Source of the DNA: VXMO01 sp965219405
GTDB taxonomy: Bacteria; Chloroflexota; Dehalococcoidia; UBA6926
DNA: 64,000 bases
NCBI GenBank assembly: GCA_965219405.1
Contig: OZ244736.1
Coordinates: 682,001 to 746,000, forward strand
Direction of reading: 5' to 3'
Below are positions 44,135 through 51,952 of this stretch, piece by piece; position 1 is the stretch's first letter, and every line of letters begins with the position of its first letter. The position numbers and the translations under genes are program-made. The notes beneath the pieces are model-generated. The model was not told the DNA's origin and did no database searches. It saw only the letters and a program-made list of their open reading frames with translations.

Positions 44135-44587
44135 TCACGGGAACAGAGCCAACGCGATCAGCCCTATAAATGCTGCACCGAAGATAAGCGGCAGTACCGC
44201 TTCGACCTGTGTCAGGCGCCAATAACTGTTACTCTTCTCCCCCTTCGCCTTGGGATCCCATTCATTCTTCAAGAATTGGTAAGGAAGCTGGTCTTCTAGG
44301 TCGTGTAGGACTCGGAACTTTTCCCTGTTGAGTTGTCGATAAGAACGGATTACAAGGAACCATGAAACGGACAGCAACACTCCTATGGCTCCGACGGTGC
44401 CCAGAACTATACCCTCGGGCGCATCTTCTAAGCCAAATCTAAGTAGCGCGGCAAGGAGCACGAATAAGCCGACCAACAGACTGACATAGAGTCGATTCGC
44501 CCCTTCCCTCCGCTGACTCACTCGATCAGCCAGTTCAGCATGGAGCTTGTAGATCTCAAGGAATTGGTTCCTATCTTCGGTGCTCAT
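44135..44587 (-). CDS. small membrane protein resembling RipA-type octameric membrane proteins
   Basis: 150 residues. A cytoplasmic helical start FLEIYKLHAELADRVSQRRE, then two transmembrane helices (~33-52 and ~62-80), a helical middle (LNREKFRVLHDLEDQLPYQF) and a third helix at the C-terminus (~128-148). This arrangement matches what I recall of the RipA-type family of ~150-residue bacterial membrane proteins. It faces the TIR gene with a 44-bp gap. It could be the membrane-damaging effector or a partner of the TIR protein; the family call is tentative. Confidence 0.55.
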   Translation of the reverse strand: MSTEDRNQFLEIYKLHAELADRVSQRREGANRLYVSLLVGLFVLLAALLRFGLEDAPEGIVLGTVGAIGVLLSVSWFLVIRSYRQLNREKFRVLHDLEDQLPYQFLKNEWDPKAKGEKSNSYWRLTQVEAVLPLIFGAAFIGLIALALFP

Positions 44588-44648
44588 CAGATTCCACGAA
44601 ATGCTATGCCACTCTGGGAACTCTACTCTATTGCCGTCTCTTCATTCC

Positions 44649-46733
44649 CTATCGGTCTTCCAACTTCTCGGGAAAACCCTCCTGTTGGAGGCGACTAAGT
44701 ATCTCGAGCAATCTCTGGCTCTGTTTTTCGGAGGGGATTCTGGTCGGGATTAGCATCGCAACGGTCAATATCCCCTTTTCATCCGGGGAGATCAACTGTC
44801 GCTCGTCTCCCCATGCGTTTACGTTTCTCCAAAACTCTGAACCGGCATTTGCCACTGCGGTCTGAGCCTCAATCCCATTGAGCATCCGCTGATCTCTAAC
44901 AGCTTCCTTCTGAGCTTCGGCGGCCTCACTTGGGTTCTGGAGTTCCGACTCGAAAGCTGTTGGCAGGTCTAGAGGCGCTTCGGACACCCTGCTCCAACAT
45001 GCCTGCTGTTTGGCCCATTCAGTGACGTTTCTCATGGTTGACGGCGGTTCCACGATGATGTCGTGCGCCACCTTTGCTGCTAATGTCAGGGCCTGCCGAA
45101 GGGCAGGCGATAGTTGCTGTGCCCGCCACACTGTCTCGAAGTTGATATCCTTATCCCGCTTTTGAACTTCATGTCCGAGCTTCGCGATAGCGTAGGCAAC
45201 AATGTTGGCACGGTACCCTCCTTGGTACCAAGGCTGCTGGCTGACGATGCGTTCAACCTCTCGGAATATAATGGCCTTTGCTATTGCAGTCTGATAGTAG
45301 AGTTCATTGAATTGAGTGTCGCTCTTGTTCCATTCAGAACCGATGAACGTAGCGAATTCAGCGAAGTTCTTCTGGGCGCCCCGGCTCACAATCTCTGGCT
45401 TGCTCCGCCATACATTCTCGAACTTTGCCAAGTCAGTCTTCGTAAACACCTGATTCTTGGGGTATTGCAGGTCAAACTGGTTGCGCTGGCTGGCGGTCAG
45501 GTAACCACGTGCATCATTGTATTGTCCCCTAGCCCGCTCATAAAACCACTTGGATTCCCTGAAACTGCCGTCCTGTGTGGGCGCAAAAAGACGACGAGAA
45601 AAGTCTTCGATCCTGACGTGGTATGGATGGTTCGCGAAGAAATCTGCGTCGGTGACTCTGTTCTGCGTGTTCGCGTAACGGGAGATCTTCGGAACAACTT
45701 CAAGGATCCTGTCTGCATCAACTATGGACAGCTTCATCTGAACGGACACGCGGTCGAGATCAACCTCCTTGTTCCGAAGCGCCGCGTGAATGGAGGCCGT
45801 AGTCTGACCACCATTGACTATCTGAAAATTCTTGATCGAAGTTATCAGCTTGCCTTCGGGACTGTCCGCCAATTCGACGCCTTCAGCAGTGGCAGTTATG
45901 CCGTTGTTGTAAGCAAAGAACATGTCTGGTTCCAGCTCAATGGTGTTCCGAATGCCGCGATTCACTTTCCCGCGTGTTTGAAGGAAGACTCTGACATTCT
46001 GTTCCAAGAGTCTTGTCCCCCACCTGTCATAGATGGAGGCCAATTGGCGTCCGGGCAAGACGGCCATGTAAGACTGGTATTCAGTGGAATTCATATGTGC
46101 CGGCAGAGCAAGCAGGGGTCCTCCGCTCTCGCTAAGGTCGACTACGATATCCTCTCGCTCGGAACCTGCCGTCTCAAACCTGTGCATGCGGCTGAGGTCC
46201 CACACGCTGTAGCTAATGGGGGTCCCCTTCAGGTCAGTCCCTTCCAGTCCATCAACCCGGGCGCTGAGGTCACGATTGCTAATGAGGAAGAAACGTACCC
46301 GAGACAATCGATCCCAGCGCTGCGCAATTAGGTCTGAGAGACCAAAGGCTGGCGACGATTCTTCTAACTGAACTCGAAAGCTGGGGTCTAGCGATCGATT
46401 GAGGTAATTGTGAAGTCGCCGAAATGAGGCATTCATGTCGGTCGCAGTCAAACTGGCGACTCCTTCTGACTGGGCGAAATCCAAGGCAATAAGGCTGAGA
46501 ACCCCGTCTTCGGTGCCAACCCGAGTTAGGGGGTCGCCGCCGTATCCATCGACACGGATTCCCCTCTGTTGGGAATATCGTGCTCGATCTGCTCCCTCTA
46601 GCTCGCCGGCTTCTACAAGTAGCTGAGTCGTGTGGTCAAAGAATTCGTCTTCCGCGAATGTCTGGTTAGCTTGTGCAGCTGCCAACACACCTTGCATGAG
46701 TTCTGTGTAGTATTCGCTCAACTCAATGGCCAT
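44649..46733 (-). CDS. AIPR-family abortive infection protein
   Basis: 694 residues from ATG 46733 (AAGGAGG upstream; an earlier in-frame ATG at 46796 lacks a signal). Diagnostic AIPR motifs: MFFAYNNGITATAEGVEL and NFQIVNGGQTTASIHAAL. The family was named for abortive-infection phage resistance and occurs with Z1 helicases and MORC-type ATPases in restriction-like operons. Last gene of the five-gene operon; its start overlaps the previous gene's end by 11 bp. Molecular function (nuclease, modification reader or killer) is not known from sequence. Confidence 0.88.
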   Translation of the reverse strand: MAIELSEYYTELMQGVLAAAQANQTFAEDEFFDHTTQLLVEAGELEGADRARYSQQRGIRVDGYGGDPLTRVGTEDGVLSLIALDFAQSEGVASLTATDMNASFRRLHNYLNRSLDPSFRVQLEESSPAFGLSDLIAQRWDRLSRVRFFLISNRDLSARVDGLEGTDLKGTPISYSVWDLSRMHRFETAGSEREDIVVDLSESGGPLLALPAHMNSTEYQSYMAVLPGRQLASIYDRWGTRLLEQNVRVFLQTRGKVNRGIRNTIELEPDMFFAYNNGITATAEGVELADSPEGKLITSIKNFQIVNGGQTTASIHAALRNKEVDLDRVSVQMKLSIVDADRILEVVPKISRYANTQNRVTDADFFANHPYHVRIEDFSRRLFAPTQDGSFRESKWFYERARGQYNDARGYLTASQRNQFDLQYPKNQVFTKTDLAKFENVWRSKPEIVSRGAQKNFAEFATFIGSEWNKSDTQFNELYYQTAIAKAIIFREVERIVSQQPWYQGGYRANIVAYAIAKLGHEVQKRDKDINFETVWRAQQLSPALRQALTLAAKVAHDIIVEPPSTMRNVTEWAKQQACWSRVSEAPLDLPTAFESELQNPSEAAEAQKEAVRDQRMLNGIEAQTAVANAGSEFWRNVNAWGDERQLISPDEKGILTVAMLIPTRIPSEKQSQRLLEILSRLQQEGFPEKLEDR

Positions 46734-47730
46734 TGGATCCTCCTTCACCGGTGATGGCGTTGTTGAGAGCGGGTTGAGTGGTCGCAAAGGGCTCACAAGC
46801 TGTCAGAGCGATGGAGTATCTCACTGACGAAACGCCTTGGGGAACGACTCCTGCCGCCAGTCTCGGGAACTCCTCGCTGATTTCAAACAGCCTGCTTTCG
46901 CCCGCCACCCATCGAAAGTCATCATAGTTGTGTTCAGGGAGTAACCCTGCCGCCAGCAACAGGACGTCAAACCTGTCGGCGGCCGCTGGATCGGCTGACT
47001 CTATCTCATCTCTAATGGAAGCCGCTAGTTCAGGCAGGGTAGAGCTTTCATCGACTTCATTGGGTGACCTGTCAACACTTACAACGTGAAGAAACAGCCG
47101 GTCGATGTCCGTCGTGTCTAGCTGATGCTCGGAGGATATGGCAATGTAGGGCGTAGCACCGCCGCGCCGCGCCTTCGACTCGATAGCGATTCGGCCAGTT
47201 TCGAAGTCCTTTGGGGCATCCATAGGCCCGATCCAACTAGCCATGGCCATTGCCGGTGAAAGGCGGGGCAACAAGAGCCGCTGGATCACCAACAACTCCC
47301 CAGCGAGGCCGCGCTGCTCCTCTGGTGTCAGGCGTTGGTCGGTACCCGCCCGCAATAACTGGTGCCACCGCCATGTCCGCATAACAGCGGTTGCAACGGC
47401 CTCTCTTTCAGTGTTGGCCTGCTCTGCAGATGCAGCGATGTCATTACAGAGGGTCAAGAAGATGTCCCTGTGACTCTCGTCCAAGAGTCGAATCACAAGC
47501 GTGCTCTTGCCGTCCGCACTCGCCGGCCAATCGACTACATCAATGTGGCGAAGTGCTGGAAGGGTCGTATTCGGAACCGCTTCAGGATCATGTCGCAAGG
47601 TCAACATGATTCGGTTGTCATGACCCCGCGCCCAGAAGAAATCCCACGGGAGGCTGGCGTCCACCCTGCGAGAGTTGACTGAGTTCGAGGCGTCGGGCGG
47701 TTCAATTTGCCGCCAAGGATCATCGGTCAT
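46723..47730 (-). CDS. PD-(D/E)XK-type nuclease (DUF4420 family)
   Basis: 335 residues from ATG 47730, chosen for the GGAAGG upstream and the overlap with the Z1 gene end. The nuclease core is visible: GPMDAPKDFETGRIAIESKARRGG supplies D...E-x-K over two short runs (DFETG and IAIESKAR), followed by YIAISSEHQL. Members of this family act as restriction nucleases in MORC/Z1 operons. The gene overlaps both neighbours by 11 bp, indicating strict co-expression. Confidence 0.85.
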   Translation of the reverse strand: MTDDPWRQIEPPDASNSVNSRRVDASLPWDFFWARGHDNRIMLTLRHDPEAVPNTTLPALRHIDVVDWPASADGKSTLVIRLLDESHRDIFLTLCNDIAASAEQANTEREAVATAVMRTWRWHQLLRAGTDQRLTPEEQRGLAGELLVIQRLLLPRLSPAMAMASWIGPMDAPKDFETGRIAIESKARRGGATPYIAISSEHQLDTTDIDRLFLHVVSVDRSPNEVDESSTLPELAASIRDEIESADPAAADRFDVLLLAAGLLPEHNYDDFRWVAGESRLFEISEEFPRLAAGVVPQGVSSVRYSIALTACEPFATTQPALNNAITGEGGSNGH

Positions 47731-50470
47731 CGTCGCCTTCCAGCTCGTCACCCTCTAGGTCCACATTGAATTCTCGCCACCATGTCGTGTTGACCATGTA
47801 GCCGACCGTCTCCTCCGGATTCTCCGAATCTGGGATGCTCATGCTCCAAGCAATGACCGGTTCCTCAATGGCAGCCCTTGACCCCGGTGCTGGATCGACT
47901 TTGATCAGGTGGAGAATAAGAAGAGGGCGCTTCCTGACGGCCCGATAGATGCGATCAGGATAGTTGACGTCCCTGCGTGTCGGGTCGTCGATGCCTCTTT
48001 CCCTCCTATAGGAGCGTTCAGCTTCAGCAATCTCCGCTTCGGTGAGCCCGGCTTGTTCGGCGCCCCGAGAAGCCACACGTTGCCTGGTTGAAAGGGCAAT
48101 AGCTGTAATGTCTGGCGTCTTAGCCTCTCCGCGTGTTTGGCAGTTGATGAGAACTCCGAGGATTGATCTGTCGGTTATGGTGCTTTCTCCAGATCGAATT
48201 GTGGGGAAAAGAACGTCCCAGCGGTCAAGAGAACCATCTCGGCGATTCTCGATGTACCTCCTAACCGTCTCACCATCAGTAAGGTACGATCGCGGATGGT
48301 TAGCAAACGCGCCGATAAAGTCTAGGATGGGCTTCATCGGCACGTTCCTCAATAGGAGCCCTTGGGGAATTCTCTCGACCTCAGATGTGGGGTGCCCAGA
48401 ATCGTGCAGGTCAGCGGCAAACCTCTTGGCAACAGACCGATTGGCATCCAGGCTCTGTTGATCCCGCAGCAGGGTCGCCGTCTCCGCAAATCGGTTTGCC
48501 AGGCCAATTTGATGACGGATACTCGCCCCAGAGCCCATCTTGTTGCGAGCCGTGATGATTAGGCTATCCGGGTGGCTGCGAACTTTTAGACCAAACTCCT
48601 CGGGAGTAGCGCTTGCCTCCTCCATCCTTCGGATTTCGTCCCTCAGTTCTTCCGTTGAATCAGCGATATGCCTGTACCAGCCTTCCGCCTCTGCAGGCAT
48701 CCATACGCGACATAGGTCGTCGTAGTCGGGTCGATAACCGAACCAGCGACACATCTGCATGAGCGTGTCATACATCACCGAGCTTCGCAGGAAATAGCTA
48801 ACAGTGAGGCCCTCCAGCGTCAGTCCCCGTGACAGCGAGTAGCCGCCCACCGCAATAACATTCAGCCCTTCGCTGTAATCACTGTAATTGAGAGGTTCAG
48901 CCGAACGACTGTTGACCTCGACGACCTTGATTGGCTCTGCAGCCTGCATCAGTCGCATCTGTACTTCGGGCCAAACGAAATCCGAATTCGAGAACTCGTC
49001 TTGCCAAACTCGGAAGAGCATTGCGACCTCCGAGTCCTGTAATGCCTGTTCGGGTGGCAGCGAACCGTTAACTCTTATTGAACGTCTGATCCTGTCCAGC
49101 GCCTCGTGAATACGAAGTCTAAGCTGTCCCTGCACATTGTTGAAACGCGAAGCATTCACAAGCATGGACATGTGCTGATCGCCATGGCCACGTTCTATAC
49201 GGATCGCCCGTGCGAGTACGAAAGTGCGAAGGGCTGTAAGCAGGGATTCGGGTAGTGAGTCAATTCGAAAGTCGATCGTGTGGCGCAGAGGGAGGCGAAA
49301 CTCGTTGTCCTCAATGTGCCGAATGAAAGGATGGTCGCCGTTCTCCCCGTCGTGATCAACGAACATAGTCTGCGGACCGAAGTAGTTGGACGGAGGATCC
49401 AAACTAACTATGAAACTTCTGGGAAAGAGATCCTCGCCCTTCATCTCGTCTTCCGAATCCGGATCAATGAAGATATTTGCAAAAGGAGTTGCGGTATACC
49501 CGACGTATGTACTGCGGCTGAAGAGACGAAGAAGGTCACGAATCTGGCCGTTTATTCTTGACACCTCATCGCGACCGTACTTGACGTTGATTGATGCGTT
49601 ATCTGCCTCATCGTCAATCACAAGTAGAGGGGCGTCCAATGTTTCGGCCCCTCCTCTTACGGTTTGTGCACGAAGCCAGCCGATCAGACTTTGGAGAACT
49701 CTACTATTCTTCTTGACCACCACGACGGCCGGGTATGGGAGGTCGTTGAGAGATGGGATTCCTACTGAAGTCGCCGTTGCAGTGTTGAAGTCCCTAGCTG
49801 CGCTTGTGAACGTGAAAGGATGCCGCCCATGGTTTATCTCGCCTACGCCAATCCATGCGTCGCCTTGTTGACCTGATCTGCTCAGCCTTCTAGTACTGTC
49901 GCTCCCTATGAACCCCTCGTCCATTCTCCGCTGAGTTTGATTTCGCAAATTGTTATGAATGCCGGCGATCACCACAATGAGCTTGTAACCAGCGTCGGCG
50001 GCCTTACTGGCCAGCCCAATATAGTTGGCCGTCTTCCCCGACTGTACTTGACCAACCACCAACCCACGGCGATCCCAATGGTCGGAACTCTGTGGATTCC
50101 CCATGTAACCAAGAACCCGATCCGTGACGGAATCCAGTATCGTGACCACCTCAGGTGGAAATCCTCTTCTCAGCAAATATTGGTAGTACCGCTTCCAATA
50201 GTATGGGTCAATGTGCTCCTTGGCGGACTCAAGCCACGGCACGTGCTCCCTGTGGACGAGGACCGATCCAATTTCCTGGGAGACGCTTACGCGCTCCTCA
50301 AGGCGCTTTGCAACATATTCCGCCTCCTCATCGCTGACTCTCAAAAAGCTGGGCAGGATGCGGAGTTCATTCACCTTGTATCGAATCAATTCTGAGGTTC
50401 GTTCCTCAATCGGAGTATCCAGGATGGACATAAGCGCCATGTTCTCTAACTGTCGGTCAAGGTCGTTCAT
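47720..50470 (-). CDS. Z1-domain superfamily II helicase
   Basis: 916 residues. Walker A GQVQSGKT (140-147), the motif II box VIDDEADNASIN (DDEAD 286-290), then TYVGYTATPFANIF (motif III-like) and the Z1 module with NVIAVGGYSLSRGLTLEGLT and LMQMCRWFGYRPDYDDLCRV. Z1 proteins are helicases or translocases of restriction-like systems with a MORC ATPase. The ATG overlaps the ATPase stop by 4 bp (ATGA). It would supply the DNA translocation and coordination step of this operon. Confidence 0.9.
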   Translation of the reverse strand: MNDLDRQLENMALMSILDTPIEERTSELIRYKVNELRILPSFLRVSDEEAEYVAKRLEERVSVSQEIGSVLVHREHVPWLESAKEHIDPYYWKRYYQYLLRRGFPPEVVTILDSVTDRVLGYMGNPQSSDHWDRRGLVVGQVQSGKTANYIGLASKAADAGYKLIVVIAGIHNNLRNQTQRRMDEGFIGSDSTRRLSRSGQQGDAWIGVGEINHGRHPFTFTSAARDFNTATATSVGIPSLNDLPYPAVVVVKKNSRVLQSLIGWLRAQTVRGGAETLDAPLLVIDDEADNASINVKYGRDEVSRINGQIRDLLRLFSRSTYVGYTATPFANIFIDPDSEDEMKGEDLFPRSFIVSLDPPSNYFGPQTMFVDHDGENGDHPFIRHIEDNEFRLPLRHTIDFRIDSLPESLLTALRTFVLARAIRIERGHGDQHMSMLVNASRFNNVQGQLRLRIHEALDRIRRSIRVNGSLPPEQALQDSEVAMLFRVWQDEFSNSDFVWPEVQMRLMQAAEPIKVVEVNSRSAEPLNYSDYSEGLNVIAVGGYSLSRGLTLEGLTVSYFLRSSVMYDTLMQMCRWFGYRPDYDDLCRVWMPAEAEGWYRHIADSTEELRDEIRRMEEASATPEEFGLKVRSHPDSLIITARNKMGSGASIRHQIGLANRFAETATLLRDQQSLDANRSVAKRFAADLHDSGHPTSEVERIPQGLLLRNVPMKPILDFIGAFANHPRSYLTDGETVRRYIENRRDGSLDRWDVLFPTIRSGESTITDRSILGVLINCQTRGEAKTPDITAIALSTRQRVASRGAEQAGLTEAEIAEAERSYRRERGIDDPTRRDVNYPDRIYRAVRKRPLLILHLIKVDPAPGSRAAIEEPVIAWSMSIPDSENPEETVGYMVNTTWWREFNVDLEGDELEGDDDR

Positions 50471-51942
50471 TGCTGCTCCCCACGTCCAACCGTGTCTTTC
50501 AGTATTCGCAGCGTTGCATCCCAGTTGGACCTGAAAGGGTCTGCCATCTGCATCATGTTCCTTATTTGCTCGTCCGTGAGGCTGCCGTCATTCAGTGCGT
50601 TGTAGGTAGTGGTCACAAAATACTCAAGGGCTTCTTCGCTGGCGGTGCCGGAGAGGCTGTTTGGATTGGCTCCAAAGTCCGACATCAGCGTGTCCAGAGG
50701 CAGCGCCGCTCCAGCCATTTCAAGGATCCTGCGGAAGGCTGTGCGCAATTCAGGTTCGAGTTCGGACTGAAAACCGCCCAACGTTGGGTGTTCGGGGTTC
50801 ACATGGTATGAGATGGTTCCCTTGTCTTGGACCCTCGTCCACACGGGGATGTGTGAGTCCTCTGCAAGCTGTTTCCCACGATAGGTGTATATCTGCTTGG
50901 AGGGACTGACAAGCCGCTCCGCAATTCCCCTAAGCTCCCTCCGGACGGCTGGCGGGAGTTGAACAGAGGATTTCTTGACATCGATACGCCAAGCGTGGTC
51001 AAGCGAGTTCGGTATATCGACCCGAACACGCGCCAGCTTCGTGAGTTCTGTCTGCTTCGCCAAGCCAAACCAAGTGCCGTGAATGATGAGGCGGTGCTCA
51101 CGATAGACGTAGAATCCCTGGTTCTTAACGTACCCTTCCTCTCCTCCAAGTCGATCCCATTCAGCTGAGCTGACCTTGCTGTGGTGGGGGAGGGTATAGG
51201 GTTGAATGACCACCTCATGCCCGTCAAGCCTCACCTTCTGCTGGGGGCCGGCCTGGGTTGCCAAGTTGTTTGCATTGAAAGGGTCTAATGGCTGTAGCTT
51301 AGAGTGATTCAGCGACAGCTCGAAGTGAGGGGCGGCCAAATCATTACCTATGAATCGGTGGAAAGTGAGTGCCAAATGCCTACAGGCTTCGTCGAGTTTT
51401 CGAACTAAGTCTTCAGAAAACGATTCGTCCACCGGTGTATTATGCCGACTGCCTAGGTTCTCCCACACCACCAAGGTTCCCCGTTCATCCAATTTCTCAA
51501 ACCAAGGGACCGATTCGAAGTCGTCAAGTAACTGCAGCGCCCACTGGTTGGTGGCTGCCACATGATCCAAGTCCCAGCGTGCGCCGGATACACTTCCTGC
51601 ACGCTTGGAAATTACAGTCATTACCCGACACTGAGAAAGAGAAGCCGTCTTGAGTCCCAGACCGAAGCGACCCAAGTCTGAGCGACTTCGCTCCATGAGA
51701 GGGTTGTGCGTCCCCAATCGCATGGCTTCGAGGAGGACCTCGGAGGTCATGCCGCCGCCATCGTCGACGATGGCCACGTTAGGGTTCGGGCCACTGGTAT
51801 TGGCAAAGATCTGGATCCGCTTGGCCCCGGCAGTAATCGAATTATCAATCAAGTCGGCCAGCGCTGATCCCATTGAGTAACCGATATCGCGCATGCTCTC
51901 CATCAGGGAAGAGGAGTGGGGTGGGAGATCGACTGTCCGCAT
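50467..51942 (-). CDS. MORC/MutL-type GHKL ATPase
   Basis: 491 residues. GHKL ATP-binding motifs: GSALADLIDNSITAGAK (the N-box, with Asn34 for Mg; the usual catalytic Glu position is Asp30), IVDDGGGMTSEVL (60-70) and DLGRFGLGLKTASLSQ (89-104). The middle domain and C-terminal helical part fit MutL/MORC-like proteins linked to restriction systems. It probably forms an ATP-dependent clamp on DNA and calls in the nuclease. Overlaps Z1 by 4 bp and follows the methyltransferase by 10 bp. Confidence 0.88.
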   Translation of the reverse strand: MRTVDLPPHSSSLMESMRDIGYSMGSALADLIDNSITAGAKRIQIFANTSGPNPNVAIVDDGGGMTSEVLLEAMRLGTHNPLMERSRSDLGRFGLGLKTASLSQCRVMTVISKRAGSVSGARWDLDHVAATNQWALQLLDDFESVPWFEKLDERGTLVVWENLGSRHNTPVDESFSEDLVRKLDEACRHLALTFHRFIGNDLAAPHFELSLNHSKLQPLDPFNANNLATQAGPQQKVRLDGHEVVIQPYTLPHHSKVSSAEWDRLGGEEGYVKNQGFYVYREHRLIIHGTWFGLAKQTELTKLARVRVDIPNSLDHAWRIDVKKSSVQLPPAVRRELRGIAERLVSPSKQIYTYRGKQLAEDSHIPVWTRVQDKGTISYHVNPEHPTLGGFQSELEPELRTAFRRILEMAGAALPLDTLMSDFGANPNSLSGTASEEALEYFVTTTYNALNDGSLTDEQIRNMMQMADPFRSNWDATLRILKDTVGRGEQQ

Positions 51943-51952
51943 GGTGTGTTGC

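Noticed and set aside
45114..46331. 405-codon open frame on the plus strand across the AIPR gene
   Set aside because: It is antisense to a gene with clear family motifs, lacks a ribosome site and shows no recognisable domain.
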